Source: Candidatus Melainabacteria bacterium (GTDB taxonomy: Bacteria; Cyanobacteriota; Vampirovibrionia; Obscuribacterales; Obscuribacteraceae). Taken from it: 64,000 nt of DNA. Location: contig PLXC01000060.1 in assembly GCA_003151275.1 (NCBI GenBank), forward strand, positions 1 to 64,000. Direction: 5' to 3'. Below are positions 35,896 to 45,344 of this stretch, one piece after another; position 1 is the first letter of the stretch; the number at the start of each line of letters is the position of its first letter. The translations under genes were made by a program, and so were the position numbers. A model generated the notes under the pieces. That model had not been told where the DNA came from, did not search any database, and was given only the letters and a program-made list of their open reading frames with translations.

Positions 35896-38800
35896 GTGTC
35901 CGCATATTTCTTTGCCGCTTTCCTACCAAGACCAACACTCCCGTCTGGAGGTAATTTGTTTCGTAAGCGAATCTCATCTGCGAGCTCTCGACTGACGGGT
36001 ATGCTGGCTTCGGCTTTGTTGCTGAACAGCGTTTGCACGCCCATTCTTGCAATGGATCAACAAAACGCCGGCGCACCACTCACAGATGACTTCAGAAATT
36101 ACACGACCTCAGAGCACACGTTTGTGCATCGGTTTTTGAAGTCGGGCGAATACATGCCTGTCTCCGATATCAAACAAGGAATGGAAGGCTATGGGCTCAC
36201 CGTTTTTCAAGGCACCAAAATAGAACGTTTCAATGTAAAAGTGATCGGCACAGTCAAGAAAGTTCTGAATAACAGAGATGCAATTCTTGTGCGTTTATCT
36301 GGCGGTCAGATAGGTAAGAACAATGTCATCAAGGGAATGTCAGGCAGCCCGGTCTATATAGGCGGCAAATTAATCGGAGCCATATCTTATGGGTTCGATT
36401 TCTCCATGGAACCGATAGCTGGTATAACCCCAATTGTAGACATGCTGGATGCACTGGCTCAAGACACAGCTGACCATCCATCCACCCCAGACCGGATCAG
36501 CAAGTTGGACCTGCCGACACTGCCGCCAAGCGTTATGCAGACTGCAGGCGGTCAAATGCCGACCTCCGTCGCCGGTGCCGCACCTCATATGGTGCCCCTG
36601 ATGGCTCCGGTCGCTCTGGCTGGTTTCTCTACTCGCGCCGAAAAGTTTTTGTCAGACAGATTCAACGAAGTTGGACTCTATTGCAGCTCTGGCGCATCAG
36701 GCGGAATGGATGAATCGCTCGCCAAAACTGCCAAGGCAACCTCAAAGGAAGTTGTGGCACCCGGAAGCGCTGTTGCGGTCATGCTTACCACCGGAGACTT
36801 CAACACCTCCGCGTGTGGCACGGCTACTGCGTCTTTCAATGGAAAGGTGCTGGCGTTTGGTCATCCGTTTCTGCAAGCCGGCTTTGTGGATTTTCCGATG
36901 GCCTCTGCCTATATCCATCAGGTAATGCCAAGTTTGGCGGTATCGTTCAAGGTTTCCTCACCGATGCAAGTGCTGGGCTCTATCGTCTCGGATAGACCCT
37001 GGGCGGTCGGTGGGCAAATCGGCAAAACAGCGCACATGATTCCTGCCACCTACAACGTCACCGATGAAACGCGTCACTTACAACATACCTATCATTGCAA
37101 CATCGTCGATCATCCAGACTTGACGCCAGAATTGATGGCGGCCACAGCAATGTCCGCAATCGACGCCACGCACCAATCGCAGGCTCCTTACATTTTGAAA
37201 GTAGCAAGCACGATTGAGACCACAAGCGGTGCAGTAATTCAGCGCACTGACCGTTACCCGACAAATTTTTCGGCGCACAGTAGTTCGCTTGATGGGTTGT
37301 CCAAATTCAGATCTTCTATGGATCCCGTTGGTGGCTATCTCTTATCCACCGCCAACAAAATAATGGATAACGAGTTTCAGCGCGCCTCGATCAAAAGCAT
37401 CAACCTGCAAATTGCTTTAGAAGATGGACATAAGGCCGCCAAACTGGAACGTATCTACGTGGACAATCCGATTGTCGAACCGGGAGATACTGTAAAAGTA
37501 AATTGTGTAATTCGTCCATATGATAAAGAACGAATTACCAAAACCATAGATTTGCAAATACCACGTGACGTGCCAGATGGAAATATTCTCCTGGCCGTTT
37601 CCAGCGGCGACGAAGTGGACATGCTGCGCAAGAGGCTTGGACTGGTGGATCCACCGCCAGAGAATTTGAATCAAGTCTTGAACAAAATTCGCAATCGAGG
37701 TCGCGGTGACACACTATGCGCGATGCTTGCTCTGCCAGAACAATCGATTAATCTCAACGGGGTCACGCTCCTAAATCCTCCCGCACACTGGAACAAGTTA
37801 TTCTTCTCGGACAGATACACACGCGGTCCGGCCCTGACTCGTGGTGAAATCAGAGTGTCGTCTATACAAGACTACTTGATAGACGGCGCCCATGTCATGA
37901 CCGTGGAAGTGCGTCGCAAAGACAAAGCGTCGGCTCGCGCACAACCATACATGCCCCAGGGCACATCGGCATCAAGCGCCACCGATCCAGTGTCAATGAC
38001 CGATTTGGCTAGAAAGACACTCGGCAAAGTAGACACCACATCTACTACCACAACCACCTCAACTTCCACTAGCGCCACCACCGCGTCAACTCAAACTTCA
38101 ACAACAGCAGCAACAACCGCGGACAAAACTCCTTCGACTGCAAATGCCGCGAATCCTTATTGGACGGCCAGCTCAAGCAAAGACTATCCGCACATGCGCT
38201 CGATCCAACTATGGAGACAAGAAAACGAATCAGAATTCAGAAACGGAAAAACAGACTCCACAACAATTGATAGTTGGGGTCGCATAATTCCTGGTTTCCA
38301 GAATCTGGATAAGAACCAAATCAAAAATGACATGCGGATTTGGTCATCAACGTGGGCTAACGGTAGTTTTTGGTTCTCAACCTCCAATAAAGTATATAAG
38401 TGGAATGGTGACCACTCAGCACCGGTTGTAGTGGCAAATCTGGATGGGGTAGCGATACCATCGCTGGTTTCTGACAGCAAAGGTAACCTTTATGCTGCGG
38501 TCATTCCAGGCAGCAATGTCTATTCAATCGACCCCAGTAAACCTATTGGTCAAAACACCAGACTGGTCGCTAAACTCGCCGAACCGCTTGTAACATCACT
38601 GGCGATCGACAACAAAGATAATCTATTCATCGGCGTTACAGGCAGCGGAAAAGTCTACAAACTTCCGGTGGCTAAAGGCGCAACGCCTGTTAGTGTGTTC
38701 GATTCGGGACAGGCGGACATCGTCTCAATGTTCTATTGCGTGCCTGAGGAAAAGTTATACGTCGGCACCGCTGAAAAGGGTGCAGTGTACAGTATAGATT

Positions 38801-40554
38801 CCGCCGGAAAAACGAAAGCCGAGTACCAGGCACCAGACCACATTGTGACTGGAATTGCCAAAGACAAGAAGGGAAATTTATTTGTCGCCACCGCGGGCTC
38901 AGGACATCTCGTCAAAGTAAACGGCGCCGGAGAAGTTGAAACCCTGGCTACAAGCGAGGCTTTCTACACACTTTATTACGACCCAAGCACAGATCATGTT
39001 TTCTCAGGTGACGCCGAAGGCGATATCACTGAAGCGCAATTTGACTCATTATCCCAACAGTCTTACTTCATTCCGGTCTGTCACACTGAGCAGGATGCCG
39101 TCGTAGCATTGTGCTCCGACGGCAAGGGACGATTGTTCGCGGGCACATGCAATCTTGCCGTTGCTCAAGTTTTCGAAATGAAACCTGCGCTAAAGGCGTC
39201 CTACACATCCGAGGTGCATGATGGCTTACGCTCTTCCCGATGGAGTCGCTTGCGCGCTTACGGAGGCTACGACGAAGTCAGCGAGGCGATTAGAAAAGCT
39301 GTTGGTGTAGAAACCAGAACCGGACAAACGAGCCAGCCGGACTCTAGTTGGTCAGAATGGGCAGCGGCAAATTCCGCACCGGATGCCTATGAATTGAAAT
39401 CCCCTCCCGGAAGGTACTTACAATATCGGCTCGTCTGGAAATCTGAGCCTAGACTATCCTCGGATAACTCGAAAGCTCGACCAGTGGCGATCGGCAAAGT
39501 CGATGTAACCTATTTGCCGAATAACACGGCTCCCCAATTCACCGCAGTTTCTCTAAAATCCGGAACCGCCGTCAATGGCAAGGAAGAGATTTCGGTAACT
39601 GGTTCGGACAGTGATGGCGACAATCTAATGCTCGCAATGCAAATCTCTCCTGATGGTGGCAAAACTTGGCAGTCCATTGTGAGCGATTTGAGAAGCAAAC
39701 ATGCAGCCGCTAAGGAAGATGCCGCACCGATAGTGACTGCCTCCAGTAAGGCTGAAACTAGCACGACGGTTGACAAAGCCGATCCAAAAGCAAAGTCGAC
39801 TCCATTGGCAGTACCAAAAACTGATGATGCACTTCCGTCTCAAGTGCAGCCTCCTGGCGGACCTCCGAAGCGTTGGGATCCAGAACAAGCAGTTGACACA
39901 CAGCGGCGCAATCTTGACGACAAAGTTGTCGATGACAAAACAAAAGATGAAGCAAACAGTGCCGCCAAGTCTGAGCCCGCAAAACCTGAACAGAACTCGG
40001 GTGGTTCGCCGCATAGACTAGCCTCGGACAAAGCTGACGCGGTCTCAAAGAAAAAATCTAAATCCAAAGCAAAACCAGGACCATTAGCTAAAGCCAGTGC
40101 GGTCAGTACCTCCTCCGACGTTTCCACTACCGGAGAGAAGTTCACAGTCAAATGGGATACCGCCAAAATCAAAGAAGGAAATTACATCGTCAAGTTCACT
40201 CTAGACGACAAGCTTTCCAATGCTGACACGAGCGAGCAATCATCAGTGTTTCGAACGATTGACGTAGACAATTCGCCACCACAAATCATTTCGGTAAAGT
40301 GGAGCAATGCAGGAAGCGGTGCTGCCAAACTTCGCATTGAAGCAAAAGATCAGTACACACCGATTATGAATGGCACTTACAAACTAGATGATGGAGAGCC
40401 ACTTGCGCTCGCCGGCATAAACGACGCCGGAGATGGGCTCAACGTTTTACTTGGAGCCGACAACGTAACTTTTGCCAAACACCCTAAGAAGGTGGAAATC
40501 CGAATATCAGACCGGGCTGGAAACACCGTAACAAAGACGGTAGATGTTAACTAG
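35896..40554 (+). CDS. SpoIVB-like S55 peptidase fused to beta-propeller and Ig-like regions
   Basis: The 1552-residue protein has an export segment at about 36-52 (MLASALLLNSVCTPILA), so ATG 36001 is an alternative start. Residues 85-190 match peptidase S55: GMEGYGLTVFQGTKIERF, the nucleophile motif GMSGSP (147-152) and IAGITPIVDML. A second block has KVLAFGHPFLQAG and SDRPWAVGGQIGK. A Thr/Ser linker follows (about 715-755). Residues about 811-1095 form NHL/propeller-like strands (LVSDSKGNLYAAV, LAIDNKDNLFIGV, IAKDKKGNLFVAT). The end holds beta-sandwich segments split by a Lys/Ser/Pro spacer. S55 is known from sporulation protease SpoIVB, and similar proteins occur in non-sporulating bacteria. 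The role here is unknown. Confidence 0.82.
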   Translation: MSAYFFAAFLPRPTLPSGGNLFRKRISSASSRLTGMLASALLLNSVCTPILAMDQQNAGAPLTDDFRNYTTSEHTFVHRFLKSGEYMPVSDIKQGMEGYGLTVFQGTKIERFNVKVIGTVKKVLNNRDAILVRLSGGQIGKNNVIKGMSGSPVYIGGKLIGAISYGFDFSMEPIAGITPIVDMLDALAQDTADHPSTPDRISKLDLPTLPPSVMQTAGGQMPTSVAGAAPHMVPLMAPVALAGFSTRAEKFLSDRFNEVGLYCSSGASGGMDESLAKTAKATSKEVVAPGSAVAVMLTTGDFNTSACGTATASFNGKVLAFGHPFLQAGFVDFPMASAYIHQVMPSLAVSFKVSSPMQVLGSIVSDRPWAVGGQIGKTAHMIPATYNVTDETRHLQHTYHCNIVDHPDLTPELMAATAMSAIDATHQSQAPYILKVASTIETTSGAVIQRTDRYPTNFSAHSSSLDGLSKFRSSMDPVGGYLLSTANKIMDNEFQRASIKSINLQIALEDGHKAAKLERIYVDNPIVEPGDTVKVNCVIRPYDKERITKTIDLQIPRDVPDGNILLAVSSGDEVDMLRKRLGLVDPPPENLNQVLNKIRNRGRGDTLCAMLALPEQSINLNGVTLLNPPAHWNKLFFSDRYTRGPALTRGEIRVSSIQDYLIDGAHVMTVEVRRKDKASARAQPYMPQGTSASSATDPVSMTDLARKTLGKVDTTSTTTTTSTSTSATTASTQTSTTAATTADKTPSTANAANPYWTASSSKDYPHMRSIQLWRQENESEFRNGKTDSTTIDSWGRIIPGFQNLDKNQIKNDMRIWSSTWANGSFWFSTSNKVYKWNGDHSAPVVVANLDGVAIPSLVSDSKGNLYAAVIPGSNVYSIDPSKPIGQNTRLVAKLAEPLVTSLAIDNKDNLFIGVTGSGKVYKLPVAKGATPVSVFDSGQADIVSMFYCVPEEKLYVGTAEKGAVYSIDSAGKTKAEYQAPDHIVTGIAKDKKGNLFVATAGSGHLVKVNGAGEVETLATSEAFYTLYYDPSTDHVFSGDAEGDITEAQFDSLSQQSYFIPVCHTEQDAVVALCSDGKGRLFAGTCNLAVAQVFEMKPALKASYTSEVHDGLRSSRWSRLRAYGGYDEVSEAIRKAVGVETRTGQTSQPDSSWSEWAAANSAPDAYELKSPPGRYLQYRLVWKSEPRLSSDNSKARPVAIGKVDVTYLPNNTAPQFTAVSLKSGTAVNGKEEISVTGSDSDGDNLMLAMQISPDGGKTWQSIVSDLRSKHAAAKEDAAPIVTASSKAETSTTVDKADPKAKSTPLAVPKTDDALPSQVQPPGGPPKRWDPEQAVDTQRRNLDDKVVDDKTKDEANSAAKSEPAKPEQNSGGSPHRLASDKADAVSKKKSKSKAKPGPLAKASAVSTSSDVSTTGEKFTVKWDTAKIKEGNYIVKFTLDDKLSNADTSEQSSVFRTIDVDNSPPQIISVKWSNAGSGAAKLRIEAKDQYTPIMNGTYKLDDGEPLALAGINDAGDGLNVLLGADNVTFAKHPKKVEIRISDRAGNTVTKTVDVN
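39448..39469 (+). repeat. Family B repeat, copy 5, inside a coding sequence
   Basis: TATCCTCGGATA (39455-39466) with its CCTAGAC flank is identical over 22 bases to the copy at 45281-45302. Here it lies in frame within the S55/propeller gene and encodes PRLSSDN. Confidence 0.7.
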
Positions 40555-40764
40555 GCTGCGAATTAGCTTGAGCGCTCTTGTTCTTTCGCTGATCGACGCT
40601 GATTCTGAACTCTGTTCTTGGTTAAGCCCTTCAATTACAACTTTGTCCATTTTTGACCTCACTCTTGGCCTAAGTGCCAAGGCAACGTTTTCAGTAGTTG
40701 AGTAGTTGTATACGAGAAACAGTGATTTCCGTGTGAAATACGTACGAATTTAGATTAAATCTAC

Positions 40765-40827
40765 AAGTCGGGCGGCTTGCCGCATAGACTGTCCTAGGAC
40801 AAGTCGAGCAGCTTGCTGCATAGACCA
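40765..40827 (+). repeat. Family B palindromic repeat, copy 6 (double)
   Basis: GCGGCTTGCCGC (40772-40783), then TGTCCTAGGACA (40790-40801), then GCAGCTTGCTGC (40808-40819). The first two palindromes differ from the other copies at both members of a pair, so pairing is kept. Confidence 0.8.
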
Positions 40828-40832
40828 ATCCT

Positions 40833-40857
40833 GGGAGCGCCGGCATCCTTGTCGGCA
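40833..40857 (+). repeat. Family A REP-like hairpin, copy 6
   Basis: GGGAGC, then GCCGGCA (40839-40845) and TGTCGGC (40850-40856), paired with one G-T wobble. Confidence 0.7.
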
Positions 40858-40953
40858 TCGGACTTCTCAGCGACAAACACATTGATCGCGCTCTTGGTCA
40901 TTGGTAGGCAAGTTGCCTGCCTACGATAAATTTCCAGAATCAGAACTCCAGAA

Positions 40954-41136
40954 TCAGAGCTCTACTGACTCCAAGCCGAATTGGCCATAGGTCTTGATCA
41001 AACATTTGATCTGGGAAATAGTTTTAGTTCTTTTTTCCAAACCTGCATATGCTTCTCTCAACCTTTCTACCGAACACCCCGCGATCATGTCCGCCGCGGT
41101 AATTAAAGAGATGGTGTCCGTGTTGAGTTTAACCAT
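40954..41136 (-). CDS. Small hypothetical protein
   Basis: The ATG read at 41136 follows GGAG at seven bases on the minus strand. A GTG at 41181 would add 15 residues. The 60-residue product (MVKLNTDTISLITAADMIAG, then CSVERLREAYAGLEKRTKTI) looks helical and soluble. No family is recognised. The ribosome site and sensible codon use are the only support. Confidence 0.4.
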   Translation of the reverse strand: MVKLNTDTISLITAADMIAGCSVERLREAYAGLEKRTKTISQIKCLIKTYGQFGLESVEL

Positions 41137-41298
41137 AGACTGTCTCCAGGATGGTGCATCGTCAGGATTTAAAAAAAGCACGCTTTCTGTAATTCATACT
41201 CATACTGTCAAATCAAACGTGACAATCTTGTGAGTTTCCAGATTCCATCTTTTTTATGCAACAATTCACGCTGCTACTAACGCTGAAAAGGTGCATCT

Positions 41299-42906
41299 TT
41301 GCAAGCGCGACGCTTATTTCGACGCAAATCGGCAACTCTCTTAATCGATGAAGCATACGGCGAAAGTCGTTTGATGAAGAAGAGTCTAACCGCGTTTGAC
41401 CTGATCGCATTTGGAGTGGGAGCAACGATTGGATCTGGAATATTTGCCCTCACAGGCACTGCTGCTGCTGGGCAGGCATCGGCTGCAAAAGATTGGATTT
41501 CAACTCCACTGATCAACTTTATGCTCGGTTCACCGATGGGGCGTGAAGGCGCGGGTCCGGCTATTGTCATCTCGTTTCTGATTGCCGCAATTGCCTGTGG
41601 TTTTGCAGCGTTATGTTACGCGGAACTAGCAGCGATGATTCCTGTATCCGGGTCCGCTTACACATTTGCTCAAGCCGCTTTGGGCGAGCTTATTGCCTGG
41701 GTGATCGGATGGGATCTGATCCTCGAATACGCGGTCGGCAATGTGGCAATTGCCGTCAGTTGGTCTGATTATTTTCTTCATCTCTTTCATGGTTTAACCG
41801 GTCTTCAGCTGCCGCTTTGGCTGACTACGGACACGGGAACCGCACTAACTAGGATCAAAGATATGGGCTTAGACAGCCCGCAGAGAGCCTTCTATTCTTC
41901 TTTGACTCTTCCCGATCTATTCGGTCACCCTTTTGCCATCAACGCACCGGCCTTCTTCATCGTAGCGGCAGTGACCTGGGTACTCGTAGTTGGCATCAAG
42001 GAGAGCGCTTGGGTAAACACATTAGCCGTGGCAATTAAAGTCGTCATCGTCCTCTTTTTCATCATCTATGGTGCCATGTTCGTGCATCCTGAAAATTGGG
42101 TGCCTTTTGCCCCGCACGGCTTGTCCGGTATCATGGGCGGTGCAGCAATAGTCTTCTTCAGCTTTATCGGATTTGATGCGATCAGCAGCACCGCAGAGGA
42201 AACGAAAAATCCGCAGCGTGATATGCCAATCGGCATGATTGGCAGTTTGCTCATCTGCACAGTGCTCTACGCAGCTGTTTCCATGGTTTTGACCGGCATT
42301 TTGCCATATCAAAGATACGCAGATGACGCCGCTCCAGTAGCAACTGCGCTGCAAGTTGCCGGCAACCCATGGGCCCATTTAATCGTTAGCGTCGGGGCCC
42401 TGGCAGGGATGACATCAGTTTTGCTTGTTTTTCAATTAGGTCAACCGAGAATATTTATGGCCATGGCTCGAGATGGACTGTTGCCGAAATTTTTCTCCAA
42501 CTTGCACCCGAAATACAGAACACCCTACATTCCAACCATCCTAACGGGCGTAATTGTCGGTGTGTCCTGCTTGTGCATCGACATCGGCCAGGCCGCAGAA
42601 CTGACAAACATCGGCACGTTGGCAGCATTCATAATCGTTTGCGCGGGTGTGACAGTGTTGCGGAAAAGCGATCCAGATCGAGTGCGACCATTTCTCTGTC
42701 CGCTCGTTCCGCTCATACCGATATTAGGCATCGTCTCTTGCTTTATTTTGATGCTCAGTTTGCCTGTAATCACCTGGCTGCGATTCTTCATTTGGATGGC
42801 CGTGGGCGTAGTCATTTATTTTTGCTATGGATACAAGCGCGGTCATGAAGAGACGCCTTACGTGCCAAAAGAAGACTTTCCGGATAACAACATCCCGATG
42901 CCCTAG
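41299..42906 (+). CDS. APC-superfamily amino acid permease
   Basis: The frame begins at TTG 41299. The first helix starts LTAFDLIAFGVGATIGSGIFALTG (about 33-56), the unwound substrate-binding GxG segment of the APC fold. About 12 hydrophobic helices follow, with the cationic amino acid transporter (CAT) hallmarks: FFSFIGFDAISSTAEETKNPQRDMPIGMIGSL, and FQLGQPRIFMAMARDGLLP. The 535-residue length and four-helix end match the YfnA/CAT group. It should import an amino acid by proton or sodium symport or exchange. Substrate not determinable. It stands alone on its strand. Confidence 0.9.
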   Translation: MQARRLFRRKSATLLIDEAYGESRLMKKSLTAFDLIAFGVGATIGSGIFALTGTAAAGQASAAKDWISTPLINFMLGSPMGREGAGPAIVISFLIAAIACGFAALCYAELAAMIPVSGSAYTFAQAALGELIAWVIGWDLILEYAVGNVAIAVSWSDYFLHLFHGLTGLQLPLWLTTDTGTALTRIKDMGLDSPQRAFYSSLTLPDLFGHPFAINAPAFFIVAAVTWVLVVGIKESAWVNTLAVAIKVVIVLFFIIYGAMFVHPENWVPFAPHGLSGIMGGAAIVFFSFIGFDAISSTAEETKNPQRDMPIGMIGSLLICTVLYAAVSMVLTGILPYQRYADDAAPVATALQVAGNPWAHLIVSVGALAGMTSVLLVFQLGQPRIFMAMARDGLLPKFFSNLHPKYRTPYIPTILTGVIVGVSCLCIDIGQAAELTNIGTLAAFIIVCAGVTVLRKSDPDRVRPFLCPLVPLIPILGIVSCFILMLSLPVITWLRFFIWMAVGVVIYFCYGYKRGHEETPYVPKEDFPDNNIPMP

Positions 42907-43416
42907 GTTCAGAATGTAGACGCTTGCAGAACGCGTTGAATGGACTTGACACTTCGCTGAGTGGTGGCTTGATTGCTATGAGTACAATAATTTTGCTGAA
43001 CGGCTGCACAAGGTTTCCTTAGTATCACAAAATACATACTCACAAGAAACAACGCCACCATATTCGCATGGCCAACGGATCGCCCGCCGCTGATGCAAAG
43101 AGGCGACAAGGCAAGCTTAGCCCGCTACCATGTTGAATCGATATCTTGAAGTCAAAACAATTTCGATTTGTTGCAAACTAGTCCAGGCTAATTTAACAGC
43201 GACAAATCTATGCTAATTTGGGCACCTTGGCAGGTAATTTAACGAAGCAATAGTTCATGTTTAAACGATTGTGGACTTTTATATCACGTCACTAGCCACC
43301 ATCGATCTATCCGTATAGCCCCACGGCGCTGAGTTAGGCGACCTCACAATTCAAAAAACTGATTGTTTGGATGAATATGAAAATATATAGATTCGATAAC
43401 GAGCAACTGGCCTGAC
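42907..43416. other. Intergenic region, 510 bp, no gene found
   Basis: Several short minus-strand frames overlap here, none with a ribosome site. An A/T-rich stretch (43370-43392, with TATATAG) close to the next start could be a promoter -10 region, but no matching -35 is convincing. Confidence 0.45.
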
Positions 43417-43929
43417 ATGGAATCTGACTCAATATTCGAAGACATGGCTACAAAAATGTTAACCACCATGGTTAAAGTAGAAAAACTTAAGCGCGATGCA
43501 GAGAAAGCATTTAACGATCGCGATTATCAGATTTCAATCGACAAACTAAAAGAAGCTAGTTCTATTGTTGAAGGTCAGCCAGGAACTGCAGCGCGTATCG
43601 AGCTTGCTAGCATTCTTCTGCCCATGGCCACCGTATATCGATCAGTAGGTGATGCGAACGAATGCGAAACTTTGTACAAACGAATTATCGGGTTGTGTAC
43701 ACAACCAATTGAAACTTCCGAGAAAGCAAAGTTCGGAAACACCCAGGTGGATAGCTTCATGGAGCAAATGATGCCGGGTATGGAAGACATGCTAGTGGAA
43801 GCGCACCACACTACAACAATTAATATCTTGAGCATATGCGGAGAGAATTATCATAGGTTACTGATTGAAAATGGACGAACTAATGAAGCAATTGCACTTA
43901 AAGAACAACTCAGAAGTTACCTTGAATAG
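43417..43929 (+). CDS. Soluble TPR-like protein
   Basis: The 170-residue protein lacks a signal peptide. Two helix pairs resemble TPR units: LKRDAEKAFNDRDYQISIDKLKEASSIVEGQP and ASILLPMATVYRSVGDANECETLYKRIIGLC. A Met-rich segment (DSFMEQMMPGMEDMLVEAHHTTTINILSICGENYHRLLIENGRTNEAIALKEQL) forms a third. Unlike the other TPR proteins in the window it appears cytosolic. Partner and role unknown. Confidence 0.65.
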   Translation: MESDSIFEDMATKMLTTMVKVEKLKRDAEKAFNDRDYQISIDKLKEASSIVEGQPGTAARIELASILLPMATVYRSVGDANECETLYKRIIGLCTQPIETSEKAKFGNTQVDSFMEQMMPGMEDMLVEAHHTTTINILSICGENYHRLLIENGRTNEAIALKEQLRSYLE

Positions 43930-44100
43930 CCTATCGAGTGCTACATTGGCAACGGTGCTGTAAGCCTAAATAAACAGTACGAAATCTAACTGATACCGGA
44001 TGCAGTGGCGCCGACCAACGAACGAACCAGAGGTTGAAGAAACTTGTTGAAACATTCCCCCGACACCTTTTCCTATCTAGTCCCAAAGACGGAGATTCCG

Positions 44101-45192
44101 ATGGCCCATAATACGGACGACCTCAGGATCCAAGAGATCAAAGAGCTGTCTCCACCTTCACACCTCACTCGTGAATTTCCTTGCACCGAACAAGCATCAG
44201 CTACTGCATATAATGCTCGGCAGTCTATTCATCGTATATTGCATGCTGCAGATGATCGCCTGCTCGTCGTGATCGGACCTTGTTCGATCCACGACCCCAT
44301 CGCGGCTACTGAATACGCCGCTCTTCTTGCGGTGCAGCGTGAGCGACTTGGCAAAGATCTGGAAATCGTCATGCGCGTTTATTTCGAAAAACCGCGCACG
44401 ACCGTAGGCTGGAAAGGTTTGATCAATGATCCTGATGTCGATGGCAGCTTCCAAATCAACAAAGGTCTGCGTATAGCTCGTCAACTATTGTTAGATATCA
44501 ACGAATTTGGCGTGCCGGCGGCTTGCGAATATCTGGATATGATCACGCCTCAATACATTGCTGACCTGGTCAGCTGGGGTGCAATTGGGGCGCGAACAAC
44601 TGAGTCACAAACGCATCGCGAACTGGCGTCAGGTCTTTCCTGCCCGGTCGGATTTAAGAATGGCACAGACGGCAATATCAAAATTGCCATCGACGCGATC
44701 AAAGCTGCCTCGCAGCCGCATCATTTTTTATCGGTAACGAAAGGTGGCCACTCAGCGATTTTCTCCACGAATGGAAATGAAGACTGCCACATCATTTTAC
44801 GTGGTGGCAAAGCGCCAAACTTCGATGCCGCCAGCGTTGAAGCCGCATCTCAAGAAATGAGCAAAGCCGGTCTCAGACAACATTTGATGATCGATGCCAG
44901 CCATGCAAACAGCAGCAAGAAGGCGGAAAATCAGGTACCAGTTTGTGCGGACATTTCCAAACAAATTGCCGGCGGTGACACCAGAATTATTGGCGTAATG
45001 ATCGAAAGTTTCCTGATCGCCGGTAGGCAAGATTATTGCGGTCTACGAAAGGCAGGCAAACCAATCACTTACGGACAGAGCATTACTGATGGCTGCCTCG
45101 GTTGGGAAGAAAGTGTTCAGGTTCTGGACGAATTAGCCGCCGCTGTTCGAACACGTCGATTAGAGACTGAACGCAGCAGCTTCCATCCTTAA
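44101..45192 (+). CDS. 3-deoxy-7-phosphoheptulonate (DAHP) synthase, AroG/AroF/AroH type
   Basis: I place the start at ATG 44101, five bases after GGAG. From here the N-terminus HNTDDLRIQEIKELSPP aligns with that of E. coli AroG, while the TTG at 44044 adds 19 unaligned residues. The 363-residue class I-alpha enzyme has LLVVIGPCSIHD, MRVYFEKPRTTVGWKGLINDP, GARTTESQTHRELASGLSCPVGFKNGTDG, SHANSSKK and the C-terminal SFLIAGRQ and SITDGCLGWEES. It condenses PEP and erythrose 4-phosphate, the entry to the shikimate pathway served by aroE at 25434. I cannot tell which aromatic amino acid inhibits it. Confidence 0.94.
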   Translation: MAHNTDDLRIQEIKELSPPSHLTREFPCTEQASATAYNARQSIHRILHAADDRLLVVIGPCSIHDPIAATEYAALLAVQRERLGKDLEIVMRVYFEKPRTTVGWKGLINDPDVDGSFQINKGLRIARQLLLDINEFGVPAACEYLDMITPQYIADLVSWGAIGARTTESQTHRELASGLSCPVGFKNGTDGNIKIAIDAIKAASQPHHFLSVTKGGHSAIFSTNGNEDCHIILRGGKAPNFDAASVEAASQEMSKAGLRQHLMIDASHANSSKKAENQVPVCADISKQIAGGDTRIIGVMIESFLIAGRQDYCGLRKAGKPITYGQSITDGCLGWEESVQVLDELAAAVRTRRLETERSSFHP

Positions 45193-45303
45193 GCCGAGCA
45201 GCTTGCGGAGTCGGGCAGCTTGCGGAGTCGGGCAGCTTGCTGCACAGACCCCACTAGTGTGCCTAGACCCCACTAGTGTGCCTAGACTATCCTCGGATAA
45301 CTG
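45193..45303 (+). repeat. Family B repeat cluster, copy 7 (expanded)
   Basis: The element is expanded by tandem duplication. A GCAGCTTGCGGAGTCGG unit of 17 bases is repeated, followed by GCAGCTTGCTGC, then a 19-base unit (CCCCACTAGTGTGCCTAGA) twice, then TATCCTCGGATA (45288-45299). It fills the space between the DAHP synthase gene and the kinase gene. Confidence 0.8.
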
Positions 45304-45344
45304 TCACAGGGTATAAGTACCTAGTAAGTCTACTTCCGCCACTG

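Larger units (their letters stand above)
40555..40953. other. Intergenic region, about 400 bp, repeats only
   Basis: Apart from the family B copy at 40765-40827 and the family A copy at 40833-40857, I see no gene, promoter pair or terminator here. Confidence 0.5.
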
